Positions 1-8,063 are shown, counted from the stretch's first letter. The stretch: 64,000 nt of DNA from Aliamphritea spongicola (GCA_024347235.1 AP025283.1:2046001-2110000), one strand, 5' to 3'. Notes: generated from the letters alone by a model not told the origin. A program made the numbers and translations.

Positions 1-350
1 AGTTGATGGCCGGGCCCACCACAAAGGGCAGCTTCTTCTGCCTGGCCAGTTCAACGGCAGACAGGTCATTGGCTTCGATCATAATGTCATGATTGTCTAC
101 CAGCTTTCGCAGGGTGTTCAGTTCGGTGGGGATTCCAGTAAAGCCATGGTTGAGAGCACCACTTTTTGCCACATTCGCTGACTTCCCGTGCGAGGTTAAT
201 CCAGTCGTCGGCCTTTAATTCCCGGCGTTTTGAACAGACGGTTTCACCCAGATAAATGATGTCGGCGCTGCTGCTGACTGCCTGTTCATAGAAGTGGCGG
301 ATATCGTCTTTGGTCCAGAAGAACAGCACCGGGCCTAATGAAAACTGCAT
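1..350 (-). CDS. ubiV: UbiV-like U32 protease-family protein (partial, frameshifted)
   Basis: Partner of UbiU in O2-independent hydroxylation during ubiquinone synthesis; the two proteins form an iron-sulfur heterodimer. The N-terminus has the family look: FSLGPVLFFW at the start, then ADIIYLGETVCSKRR, whose cysteine is in the expected cluster-binding position. The ATG at 348-350 lies 12 bases after the ubiU stop, so the two genes are one operon. The frame is lost at an A run (complement of 163-167) and again near 130. Downstream codons up to base 1 still read as U32 sequence (IEANDLSAVELARQKKLPF). The 3' end lies outside the window. Confidence 0.87.
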
Positions 351-361
351 AAAATTCTCTC

Positions 362-1356
362 CTATTGCCAGCTGCGGTGGTATGCGCCCAGGGTGGTCTG
401 GCTGCCTTCAGACAGGTTTGCCAGGGTTTTATGCCACTGTTCGGTGACGCTGAAGTTGTCAGGGTTTTGCTGATAACTGTCGATGGCCTGACGCCAGGTG
501 CGGGTGATCTGCTCCACGTAGGCGGGGCTGCGCTGACGGCCTTCAATCTTGAATGACACGATGCCGGCGGCCGCCAGTTTTGGCAGTAATTCCAGTGTGT
601 TCAGGCTGGTGGGTTCTTCCAGTGCATGGTAGGTGTTGCCTTCTACTTCAAAGCGGCCTTTACACAGGGTGGGGTATCCGGCGGATTCGTCCGGGGCGTA
701 CACATCAATCAGTACTTCGTTAAGGCGGGCTTCGGTGCCCTGATCCGTTTCCTGCCAGCGGACATATTTTGCCGGGGAGCAGGCACCGGCGGTATTTGGG
801 GATTCACCGGTCATATAAGAAGAAAGATAACAGCGGCCTTCGGCCATGATACACAGGCTGCCAAAGGCAAAGACTTCCAGCGCCACCGGGCTGTTTTTAG
901 CCAGTTGCATAACCTGCTGAATCGACAATACCCGGGGCAGGACGACGCGGTCGACGGCAAAGTTGTTATGGTAATAGTTGATGGCTTCCAGATTGGTGCA
1001 TGAGGCCTGTACGGATAAATGGCGCTCAACATGCGGATAGGTATTAGCGGCGTACTCCAGCACGCCGATGTCAGAAATGATCAGCGCATCGCAGCCGATA
1101 TCCACGGCCTGATCCACCGCATGCTGCCAGCGTGACCAACTGTTTGGCTGGGCAAAGGTATTGATTGCGACGTGGAGTTTTTACCGTGCTGGTGGACGTA
1201 GTCAGAGGCTTTTATCAGTTTCTTGTCGTTAAAGTTTAAACCGGCGAAATGACGGGCGTTGGTGTCATCTTTCAGGCCGATATAAACCGCATCAGCGCCA
1301 TTATCGATGGCGGACTTCAGTGCGGGCAGGTTACCCGCAGGACAAAGTAATTCCAT
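362..1356 (-). CDS. ubiU: UbiU, U32 family ubiquinone biosynthesis protein (one frameshift)
   Basis: [4Fe-4S] protein that works with UbiV and UbiT to hydroxylate ubiquinone precursors without oxygen. It begins MELLCPAGNLPALKSAIDNG, typical of U32 proteins, and keeps the cysteines expected to hold the cluster (FGSLCIMAEGRCYLS, NTAGACSPAKY, YPTLCKGRF). I chose the ATG at 1354-1356 because the family starts at MELL; codons upstream do not match. The frame breaks near 1173-1177, where HGKN should read HGKKLHVAIN with one more A in the run. Restored length is about 331 residues, normal for UbiU. A degenerate FNR-type site lies 41.5 bases from a predicted start of transcription. Confidence 0.92.
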
Positions 1357-1430
1357 GCTGTTACCTGAGTCAGAGAATGAGTAAGTGGGGGAACGGGGGC
1401 ACATCTTAAGCAGGGTTTGGCGGTTACTCC

Positions 1431-1444
1431 TTGATAAATGACAA
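1431..1444 (-). promoter_or_regulatory. Degenerate FNR/Anr-type site upstream of ubiUV
   Basis: On the minus strand this reads TTGTC-ATTT-ATCAA, against the FNR consensus TTGAT-N4-ATCAA. The right half is perfect and the left half has two mismatches. A possible minus-strand -10 (TAAGAT) occupies 1408-1403, which puts the site centre at about -41.5, the class II activator position. The geometry is seen in the sequence; control by FNR/Anr is inferred. Confidence 0.55.
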
Positions 1445-1475
1445 GTTACGGATACCCGTGAGGGGCAAAAGCCGG

Positions 1476-1489
1476 TTGATGCATATCAA
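1476..1489 (+). promoter_or_regulatory. Perfect FNR/Anr box upstream of ubiT
   Basis: TTGAT-GCAT-ATCAA matches the FNR consensus exactly. A TATAAT hexamer lies at 1511-1516, so the box centre (1482.5) falls at about -41 relative to the predicted start near 1523, as in class II FNR-activated promoters. This fits the known anaerobic role of UbiT, UbiU and UbiV. Confidence 0.85.
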
Positions 1490-1510
1490 GTGTGCTTGCA
1501 GAGCAGTGGG

Positions 1511-1516
1511 TATAAT
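1511..1516 (+). promoter_or_regulatory. -10 hexamer of ubiT promoter
   Basis: A perfect TATAAT sits 22 bases downstream of the FNR-type box and 22 bases before the ubiT start. No good -35 is present, as expected if an activator takes its place. Confidence 0.65.
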
Positions 1517-1537
1517 GGATTTTTTGCCAGAGGATTG

Positions 1538-2065
1538 ATGATGCTTCTAACCCTGCAACAGCATCTGTCTGCGGCCGGTGCCGGCTTGCCTAACCCTGTG
1601 TCATGGCTGCGCCCCGGGCATTTTAAACCGGCTTTAAAAGTCGTTCCGTTTGCCGTCATTAAAACCGGCCTGCAGGCCACGCTGGAACGGTTATTTGCCG
1701 AAGCACTGGAGGACGGTGATTTTGAGTGCCTGACGGATCAGTGGCTGCGCATTGATATTACCGATCTGGGACTGAGCTGGTTGATTACCTATCGTGATGG
1801 TCGTTTAGTGGTGGCGGATGCCCTGCGTGAAAGCACGGTGGCAAAGGTGACGTTCCGGGCCAGCAGTGAAGATCTGTTACTGATTGCTGCCCGTTATGAA
1901 GATCCGGACAGTCTGTTCTTTCAGCGCCGGCTGATTATAGAAGGGGATACGGAACTGGGGCTGGAAATTAAGAACATTATCGACAGCGCTGATCTGGATT
2001 GTCTGCCGGGGCCTGTTAGCCGGATGGTGAACTTTGCGGCCGGGCAAATCAGTCCGCAGGCTTAG
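1538..2065 (+). CDS. ubiT: UbiT, SCP2-domain ubiquinone biosynthesis accessory protein
   Basis: SCP2-fold lipid-binding protein that serves UbiU/UbiV in anaerobic ubiquinone synthesis, probably by holding the isoprenoid intermediate. The protein is about 175 residues, with a short N-terminal region (LPNPVSWLRPGHFKPALKVV) and then an SCP2 domain (LRIDITDLGLSWLITYRDGR, then the FRASSEDLLLIA segment). The reading frame is intact. AGAGG at 1530-1534 supports a start at 1538, or at the next ATG at 1541. The gene diverges from ubiUV and has the perfect FNR-type box in front of it. Confidence 0.9.
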   Translation: MMLLTLQQHLSAAGAGLPNPVSWLRPGHFKPALKVVPFAVIKTGLQATLERLFAEALEDGDFECLTDQWLRIDITDLGLSWLITYRDGRLVVADALRESTVAKVTFRASSEDLLLIAARYEDPDSLFFQRRLIIEGDTELGLEIKNIIDSADLDCLPGPVSRMVNFAAGQISPQA

Positions 2066-2078
2066 TCTGCGGTTATTA
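2054..2078 (+). terminator. Intrinsic terminator of ubiT
   Basis: CCGCAG (2054-2059) pairs with CTGCGG (2067-2072), followed by TTATTATT. The stem overlaps the ubiT stop codon. Confidence 0.55.
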
Positions 2079-2092
2079 TTCAAATTCCGGAG

Positions 2093-2128
2093 CCGTTACA
2101 CAGGCATTTGCTGATACCTGTGTAACGG
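2093..2128. terminator. Twelve-base-pair hairpin between convergent genes
   Basis: CCGTTACACAGG (2093-2104) pairs perfectly with 2117-2128 around a 12-base loop. It lies between the converging ubiT and metallo-hydrolase genes and could end transcripts from either side. Confidence 0.5.
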
Positions 2129-2160
2129 TTGCTTTATCACCGTCAGCTGATAAATCGTCC

Positions 2161-2187
2161 GTGGTTAAACTTTTACCGTTTAACCAC
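2161..2187 (-). terminator. Hairpin over the stop of the metallo-hydrolase gene
   Basis: GTGGTTAAAC (2161-2170) and GTTTAACCAC (2178-2187) form a 10-bp stem with a 7-base loop. It overlaps the TAA stop at 2180-2182. A terminator role is inferred from position only. Confidence 0.4.
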
Positions 2188-3048
2188 CGTGGAAGATTGA
2201 GAAAATCATCCGTTCCACATGAGCCGGCAGGTGGTCGTAGTTTTTGAAGTCTTTGTACTTATCCAGTTTTACCTGTTCCGGCAAAGTAGACATCAGCGCT
2301 ATAACTGCCGGGTAGCCTTCCGCCATTGCCTTGCTCAGTGCCGGTTCGACCGCCGCATACAGGTCGTTATAAAAATCGGCTGCCAGTTGCAGCTGCTCCG
2401 GGTCCAGTTCTGCCGAATGGGTGGTGATGGCATATTCAGGCTTGAACTCAGTAAGGGCATTCAGCAGTTTACGGCTGCCCAGATAGTTTGAGTCTGCTAA
2501 CCAGCGCTGGTCGGTTAACTGGTTGGTTTCGTACAGGTCAGCCGTAAAAACAACTTTCTCTGCAGGCAGGTGCAGTGCCAGCATGCCAACGCCATCCGCA
2601 GCCCCGTAGTGCAACAGGTCTACTTGAGTTTTACCTATCTTTAAGGTGGTGTTGTCCTGCACGTACTGATCGACGCTGGCCGGTGCCTGGCCTGTTGTAT
2701 CAATTCTGAATACCGGGCGGGTCGCCTGATGGGCATAGATCGTTGCGTCTTGGAATACTTCGGTACCGCCAACATGATCGTAGTGTTCATGGCTGAGTAC
2801 TACCTGAGTGACGGGCAGGTCGGTCAGCTTAGCGATTTCAGCCTGTAATGCTTCTGCCCGGGCCGGGTTGGCCGGGTCTGTGATGAGTACACCTTTGTCA
2901 CCAACCACTACCAGCGAATGGTAGTAATCCAGGAAGACTGCGTACACGTTTTCAGAGATCTGAGTGACTTTAGCGTTACTGGCCGCCATGGTGAGCGGGC
3001 TGAGTAACAGGGTGAGCAGTACAAAGACCGCTGTGCTGATTTTTTCAT
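2180..3048 (-). CDS. Secreted metallo-beta-lactamase-fold hydrolase
   Basis: Zinc hydrolase of the metallo-beta-lactamase fold with the HxHxDH motif (LSHEHYDHVGG) and later metal ligands in FTADLYETNQ and AITTHSAELD. The substrate is unknown. The ATG at 3046-3048 gives a clear signal peptide (MKKISTAVFVLLTLLLS and on to MAAS) only if one A is added to the run at 3040-3045, so the exported form is inferred from a one-base repair. Without it the frame would start at 2989 with no signal. It diverges from a MarR gene, and three copies of a palindrome lie between them, so it is probably under that regulator's control. Confidence 0.83.
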
Positions 3049-3083
3049 GGGAACGCCTTTCTGATTGATTTGTGAATAACTAC

Positions 3084-3148
3084 ATGCAAGTGCATCTATA
3101 TTAATCTACATGCAGTTGCATCTATAATCAATGTATATGCACCTGCAT
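3084..3148. promoter_or_regulatory. Three copies of a MarR-type operator
   Basis: ATGCA-N2-TGCAT palindromes occur at 3084-3095, 3110-3121 and 3137-3148, spaced 26 and 27 bases apart (about 2.5 helical turns). A TATAAT for the plus-strand gene (3123-3128) lies between copies two and three. Binding here would shut both divergent promoters. The repeats are seen; the regulator assignment is inferred from adjacency. Confidence 0.75.
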
Positions 3149-3170
3149 GTTTTTAATTTATAATCCGGCC

Positions 3171-3622
3171 ATGAGTGAAAAGATTGAAGAATATGTTGTA
3201 GATGCCTGGATAGCCTTGCTCAGAGCAAAGGATTCCTCGCTTGCCTACGTGGAAAAATCCCTGAAAGACAACGGCTTGCCGCCTTTTGCCTGGTATGACG
3301 TGCTGTGGGAACTGGATAAAGCCGGTGAAGCAGGATTAAGGCCTTTCGAGATTGAGCAGCAAAAGCTGCTGTCTCAGTACAGCCTGTCCCGTTTGCTGGG
3401 CAGGCTGGAAAAAGCAGGCTATCTGGTGAAAACCCAGTGCGAGACGGACGGTCGTGGTCATCTGGTGACCATTACCCCGCAGGGACGGGAAATTCGGGAA
3501 AAGATGTGGGCGGTGTATTCCCGGGAATACAGACGACAATCGGTGACAGGCTGGATGAAAAGCAGTGTCGTCAGTTACGGCAAATACTGGGGCCACTGAT
3601 GCATGAAATTACCGACAGTTAA
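3171..3622 (+). CDS. MarR family transcriptional regulator (frameshift near 3' end)
   Basis: Winged-helix MarR regulator of about 150 residues. Visible parts are the first helices (YVVDAWIALLRAKDSSLAYV), the DNA-binding helices (LLSQYSLSRLLGRLEKAGYL) and the wing (CETDGRGHLVTITPQGREI). The start at 3171 (MSEKIEE) is preferred to the ATG at 3147, which would overlap the third operator. The frame slips near 3525 in a G run; the restored tail ends at 3622. It is divergent from the metallo-hydrolase gene, with the palindromic operators between them, the usual layout for a MarR repressor and its target. Confidence 0.85.
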
Positions 3623-3656
3623 GCCGGGCAGCGATACGGATATTTTCCGGGACTGA

Positions 3657-4254
3657 TCAGTGCTTGTCCTTAGCAAGATGTTCCGGGCAGTCCAGACGTA
3701 AGTCCTGTGGTGGCAGGGGAACCTGCATCAGTTTGCAGAAACTCTCTTTATCTCCTTCAGCCGGCTGATAATACTGACAGCTGTAGCACATCCGTACCGG
3801 AATATCAGACGGGTTCAGCGCTTTGAACAGGGTCAGAATACCCTGCCAGATGATCAGGCAGTCTGCTTCCGAGAGCTTATCCAGTGCCAGGTCGAAGGTT
3901 TGTGTCAGGGGATGAAACGCCTGTAGCTGTTGCTTCCCTTCAGCGGTCAGGCATACCGAAAATTTACGGGCATCCAGAGAGTCCTGTATTTTTCAGCCAA
4001 CCCTTTGCTATCAGGGTTTTAATGGCATCGCTGACGGTGGCCCGGGTCAGGGCAAATTCTTCTGCAATCGCTGAGGGAGAACTTGGCCGGGGGTGAAAAC
4101 CAATAAACAGAATGATCTGCACCTGCAGCGGGGTCAGATGATGCTTCTTAGCCTGATCCTGTAAGCCAAAGCGAAATAATGTTGCAAGCCGCTCAATTCC
4201 CACGATGATCTTCGTGTGAATATTTTGCTGCGAGCTGTCAAAGCCATTATTCAT
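3657..4254 (-). CDS. MarR family regulator with cysteine-rich tail (one frameshift)
   Basis: MarR-type regulator at the end of a redox operon. The N-terminal two thirds is a normal winged helix (HHLTPLQVQIILFIG, then ALTRATVSDAIKTLIAKGWL). The frame breaks in the A run near 3990; the restored C-terminus carries four cysteines (MCYSCQYYQ, SFCKLMQ, RLDCPEH) in about 35 residues. This tail occurs in a subset of MarR proteins and suggests metal or thiol sensing, which is inference. Candidate operator copies lie 2 kb away, in front of the first gene of the operon (6246-6264, 6341-6359). Confidence 0.82.
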
Positions 4255-4344
4255 AAGGCACTCATGTTTCGGGCGTTGTACTGATTTTCGGCGGCCAGTG
4301 TGTCATAAGTTCTCCGGATGCTCAAACGGACATACCTTGAAATC

Positions 4345-4815
4345 CTACTCTTCAGCAACCAGCGCCATGATCTCAGAACCCAGCTGCAAATCAGGAATAT
4401 GGCCAAGATGTTGCCGGGTAATCAGCCCCTGTTTACTGATCAGTATTGTCGTCGGGGTTCCCTGTAAATTATAGGTCTGCATGGTTTTCGGTATCGGTGA
4501 GTTTTCACCGGGCCGGTCAAGGCCGACGGGGAAACGGATCCGGTTTTCATACAGAAAGGCTTCCAGCGTCGCCTTTGTGACCGCACTGTGGTGTTCAAAC
4601 AGAGTATGCAGGCCCAGCACCACTAAATCCTGTTCTGCAAACAGTGCCCGGACCCGTTTTGCCTGGGGTAACCCCAGCTCAACGCAGGCGGGGCAGAGCA
4701 TCTGAAAGGCGCAGATCATCACTGCACGCCCCTGCAGTGCAGAAAGGCTGATACCGTGCTGGCTGTTAAGCCATTCGCTGACCTCTAACGGTGGTGCAGG
4801 CATTAACGGGGTCAT
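4345..4815 (-). CDS. Redoxin (AhpC/TSA-like) domain protein
   Basis: Thioredoxin-fold redoxin of 156 residues, frame intact. It has a CPAC active site (CAFQMLCPACVELGLPQ), an internal segment typical of TlpA/redoxin proteins (VVLGLHTLFEHH) and the cis-proline loop (LQGTPTTILI). No signal peptide is seen, so it is probably cytoplasmic. The start overlaps the preceding DUF2024 stop by the ATGA arrangement, so the two are translationally coupled. A role in thiol or peroxide handling is likely; the substrate cannot be told. Confidence 0.82.
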   Translation of the reverse strand: MTPLMPAPPLEVSEWLNSQHGISLSALQGRAVMICAFQMLCPACVELGLPQAKRVRALFAEQDLVVLGLHTLFEHHSAVTKATLEAFLYENRIRFPVGLDRPGENSPIPKTMQTYNLQGTPTTILISKQGLITRQHLGHIPDLQLGSEIMALVAEE

Positions 4816-5093
4816 TTGGGGCCTCCGTAAGGATTAGGGCAACCTTCCATTTGCAGGATGAAATGGCCGTGTTCGGCAATTTCTGCAGCAATTCGCGGGT
4901 TGGTAATTTCGGAATGACAGAAGTTACACAGTTGCTGGTTAAGATTGCTGTGTTTTTCTTCCAGTGTAGCTAAAAATGCATTGGCAAAATTAACAGCGGT
5001 TGCCTTGTTTTCGCCACTTGGAATAAACACATCAAAGTGAACCATTTTGCCTGTGGAAAGGGTGGCGTAAGTATCATAAACATCGATTTTCAT
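4812..5093 (-). CDS. DUF2024 family protein
   Basis: Small protein of about 93 residues that starts MKIDVYDTYATLSTGKMVHF, the hallmark of DUF2024. A CNFCH motif near residue 58 and a later cysteine (MEGCPNPYG) could bind metal. I chose the ATG at 5091-5093 because the family begins there. No function is established. It sits between a secreted protein gene and a redoxin gene and overlaps the latter by 4 bases. Confidence 0.8.
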   Translation of the reverse strand: MKIDVYDTYATLSTGKMVHFDVFIPSGENKATAVNFANAFLATLEEKHSNLNQQLCNFCHSEITNPRIAAEIAEHGHFILQMEGCPNPYGGPK

Positions 5094-5115
5094 AATGACC
5101 TCATGGGGCTGGCAG

Positions 5116-5142
5116 AACATATCCGCCCCGGGCGGATATGTT
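5116..5142. repeat. Near-perfect 13-bp inverted repeat inside the redox operon
   Basis: AACATATCCGCCC (5116-5128) is repeated inverted at 5130-5142 around one base. It lies in the 73-base gap between the secreted-protein stop and the DUF2024 start. It could be an RNA hairpin that ends or processes the transcript; no T run follows. Confidence 0.45.
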
Positions 5143-5166
5143 CCGGTGTCAGAGTAACAGTGTGTT

Positions 5167-5913
5167 TTACTGGACAGTGCCGGGTAAGCTCAGGTCACCT
5201 GACGCGATATCCCAGACATTGGAGATACAGGCCAGCGGTGCGTGAACGTTCTCGTTAATTTTCAGCACCGAAGTGACTGCATCAAACTTAAAGTCCTTCG
5301 ACAGGCCAACCTCTTTAAGCGGCACCCGGATCAGCGCTTCACCGTTATGCAGCGCCCAGTCGTAGCCCGGACTATCGATATAGATTGGCAGCTCCGGCCA
5401 GGTTGCCGGCATTTTCGGTGAGGTTCCTTCCGGAATATCCCGGATCTTCAGCCCGCCCTGGCCACAGCTGTCGTCCTGTGTCAGAACGACCCAGTGGCTG
5501 TGCCATTTGTCGCCGTCATTATTTTTGTCACCATCATTGTCTTCGTCATAAAGTGGGGTATCGTCAAAGTCCGGATGGATGGTTAATGCCAGTGCTAGGA
5601 TGCCTTTATCCGCTTCAAAACCAACGGTGCTGCTGTCCAGTGTGGTTGGCCATACGTAGGTGTAGATTTCTGAACCACCGAGCTGGCCAACTTTTTCGGT
5701 ACTGATTCGCCAGCGGTACCGCGGGCTTCCTGATGAAAGATCAGATGTGAACCGTCGGTAACAACACGGGCTTTCAGAATGTCAAAACTGGGGTCAATCT
5801 CATTACTGGCCGGTGAATCAATGTGGGTTCCGCCGGCCAGTGTCAGGTTGAAGCGGCCAGTGTCAGTGCACAGGCGGCTGCCAGTAATGTGTTCGTTCCG
5901 TTTTTGCATTCAT
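5167..5913 (-). CDS. Secreted protein of unknown function with acidic DxDxDG-like stretch (frameshifts)
   Basis: I do not recognise the family. After repair of two single-base losses near the start, the N-terminus is a good signal peptide (MNAKNGTNTLLAAACALTL), and the mature chain begins near GGTHIDSPASNEIDPSFDIL. A third slip lies near 5697. The middle holds LYDEDNDGDKNNDGDKWHSH, an Asp/Asn/Gly-rich stretch like calcium-binding DxDxDG loops. Total length is about 249 residues. It starts 17 bases after the CxxC protein stop, so it belongs to the same operon. Export to the periplasm is inferred from the repaired signal peptide. Confidence 0.65.
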
Positions 5914-5930
5914 TGTTATAAACCTTTAAT

Positions 5931-6215
5931 TCAATGCTTACTTAATGTTGTGGGTCTGTCTGAACTCAGGTGGTCAGCCGTTTTTAACGTCTTCATGCTG
6001 GCGCCAAAGTTGATGTGTAAAACCTCACCGTCGATAACCAGAGCAGGCACTGATTTAACGCCGTGAGCTTCAGCTTCCGGGATGCGGTTAGCCTGACCTT
6101 TACCAAAGTGAACGATTTCAAGATTCACCTTATTATGGTCGATGACGTCCAGAATCCGGGATTCAGCAGACACGCATACCGGGCAGCCGGCGTGATAGAA
6201 AATGGCATTACTCAT
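5931..6215 (-). CDS. Thioredoxin/glutaredoxin-like CPVC protein
   Basis: Thioredoxin-fold protein of 94 residues with the active-site motif CPVC at residues 11-14 (IFYHAGCPVCVSAES) and the cis-proline region VKSVPALVIDGEV. There is no signal peptide. It is the first gene of a five-gene minus-strand unit with a secreted protein, DUF2024, a redoxin and a MarR regulator. It probably reduces disulfides or mixed thiols in the cytoplasm; the partner is unknown. Confidence 0.8.
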   Translation of the reverse strand: MSNAIFYHAGCPVCVSAESRILDVIDHNKVNLEIVHFGKGQANRIPEAEAHGVKSVPALVIDGEVLHINFGASMKTLKTADHLSSDRPTTLSKH

Positions 6216-6245
6216 AACGTACTCTCCGTGTGATTGATTTGTTTT

Positions 6246-6264
6246 TAGTAAGGAGTCCTAACTA
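6246..6264. promoter_or_regulatory. Candidate operator, copy 1, upstream of the redox operon
   Basis: TAGTAAGGA-G-TCCTAACTA is a 9-bp inverted repeat with one mismatch, 31 bases upstream of the CPVC gene start. A related sequence lies at 6341-6359 (14 of 19 positions the same). The operon's own MarR gene is the likeliest regulator. Confidence 0.5.
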
Positions 6265-6340
6265 TTGTTTCGATAGTAATTCATGAATCAGTATCTGGCT
6301 GTTTTATCTTTCTATCGGCGTTGTAGTTTTTAGCTATAAC

Positions 6341-6359
6341 TAGTTAGTAGTCCTTATTT
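6341..6359. promoter_or_regulatory. Candidate operator, copy 2, upstream of the redox operon
   Basis: TAGTTAGTAGTCCTTATTT aligns with the palindrome at 6246-6264 at 14 of 19 positions, in the same orientation and 95 bases away. It overlaps the perfect palindrome TAACTAGTTA (6337-6346). Confidence 0.4.
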
Positions 6360-6554
6360 GTTTGCAAGCGGTTACGCATCAGAAAGCCACGTGGATGGGA
6401 CGTAAAAGAGAACAGAGAAAGAAGACCGGAGAGAGAAGAGCAGCCAGAGAAAATGGAGAAGAAGAAAACGGAACGGAGCAGAGAAGGAGCTAGCGCAAAA
6501 TTATGGGAGGGCTATTACCCGGATCCGGTTGCTGCGGGGAACCGATACCGGTAA

Positions 6555-6580
6555 CGGAAACGCCGGGGATGGCGTTTCCG
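6555..6580 (-). terminator. Hairpin downstream of the YceI gene
   Basis: CGGAAACGCC (6555-6564) pairs with GGCGTTTCCG (6571-6580) around GGGGAT. It lies just beyond the YceI stop in the minus direction. The rest of 6360-6550 has no gene I can support, only a purine-rich tract. Confidence 0.45.
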
Positions 6581-6591
6581 CTGATGCCGGA

Positions 6592-7174
6592 TTACTGGCG
6601 GATGCCTTCCAGTTCCAGGCGCAGGGCGATATCGTCGCCGATCATTGGTGCGCCGTATTTCATGCCGAAATCGCTGCGCTTGATCGTGCCGGTGGCGGTA
6701 AATCCTGCTACCTGCTTTTTATTGAACGGGTGCGGACCAACCTTGTTGACGGTCAGGTCCAACGTAACCGGCTGTGTTACGCCGAGTAATGTCAGTTCAC
6801 CTTTCAGTTGAGCGGTGTTTGCGTCCAGCTTGGTGACGGAAGTGCTGTTAAAAGTCATTTCCGGAATTCAAGGGTGTTGAAAAGTCCGGTGAACGCAGGT
6901 GATCATCGCGTTTTTCATGGAAGGTGTTAATCGAGGCGGTCTGTACTGTCACTGATACAGTGGAGTTCTCGATGTTGTCTTCATCAAACATCAGGGTGCC
7001 GGCAACGTCGCCGAAACGGCCGATCATAGTGCTCAGGCCAAGGTGGTTGACGTCGAACAGAACATTAGTGTGTGACATATCAATGTCATAGCCGACCGGG
7101 GCTGCCTGGCTGAGTGGGGCAGTGATCATGGCAGCGGTAAGAGCAGATGCTGTTAATAGCGATTTCAGGTACAT
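6592..7174 (-). CDS. YceI family periplasmic protein (frameshifted)
   Basis: Lipocalin-like YceI protein, thought to bind isoprenoid lipids in the periplasm. The signal peptide is MYLKSLLTASALTAAMITAP with cleavage near SQAAP. The mature domain starts GYDIDMSHTNVLFDVNHLG and ends with DFGMKYGAPMIGDDIALRLE, both typical of YceI. Two single-base losses near 6868-6885 separate the halves; the joined sequence DFFNTLEFPEMT is the family's conserved middle. The length of about 194 residues is normal. The neighbour upstream is a membrane protein on the same strand, 44 bases away. Confidence 0.87.
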
Positions 7175-7217
7175 GTCTGGATTCTCCGGGAGAGGTTACA
7201 GGGATGAAAAAGGTATT

Positions 7218-8063
7218 TCAGTACGCCATACCGGCAGGCTCTGCCAATAGGACGGCGCTGCCGATTGCCAGTGGCAGCAGGGCAGCGGCAAGAATGCTCA
7301 GGCACACAGGCCGTGCGGCCGGGCTGTTATAGGATCTGATAAAGGTGATTTTTGCTGGATACTGTCAGTAAACAGTAACGGCAGTAACAGCAGCAGGGCG
7401 ATGCCGCTGGCCTTGGTAAAAACAGGGCCTGCGCCAGCAGGGCTGTTAGTACGGTAATGATGACCAGCTGTGCCGTGGCACCGAATGTAAAACGTTGTTT
7501 TGGCCAGTTAAGCAGCAGAAATCCGCCGATAGCAGCACTCAGTGCAAATGCGGTCTGACCGATCAGGGCAGAGGCACCGATAATGGTCACGGCCCCTAAA
7601 CCGATGCTGACAAAGAGCAACTTAACAGCACCGTTGATGCCTGCATTGCTAGCGGCACACTGGCGCCGGGCAACGACTGCCGCGAGAATGATGGCGGCAA
7701 AGTAGCCCAGCCAGGGGCGTCAATGCTGCTGATCCGGCCACCGAACAGCCAGGCCAGTACGGTGACCGGCATAATCACCGACATGGTTTGCAACATTCTG
7801 CTGCGGGTGTTCAGTGTATCGATCAGTAATCCGGCAAAGCCGGCGATCATAATCAGATAGGGCAGTTTTTGTGAGGCAGACCGGGGCATGGCGGAAAATC
7901 CCTGAATCTGAATAATGCTGATCAGCAGGCTGGCAGCGATCGACACAGCGGCAATTTTCTTCCCGGCATCGCAGCTGAAGCCGATGGCGGCGGTCAGTGC
8001 AAGGCTTAGGAGCAGGGGCAGTAAAGAGCTTTGAATCAGCGGGTTATTCAGCAGTGTTTCCAT
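7218..8063 (-). CDS. Integral membrane protein of unknown function (frameshifted)
   Basis: I do not recognise the family. Joined across two or three frame slips (near 7600-7730 and 7350), the chain is about 280 residues with roughly eight hydrophobic segments, for example SSLLPLLLSLALTAAIGF, MIAGFAGLLIDTL, SVIMPVTVLAWLFGG and AALLPLAIGSAVLLA near the end. The ATG at 8061-8063 is the only good start. It lies upstream of the YceI gene on the same strand and diverges from the two-component system. Confidence 0.5.

Noticed and set aside
6395..6490. Possible 32-residue gene in the purine tract
   Set aside because: No ribosome site and low-complexity composition; kept only as an observation.
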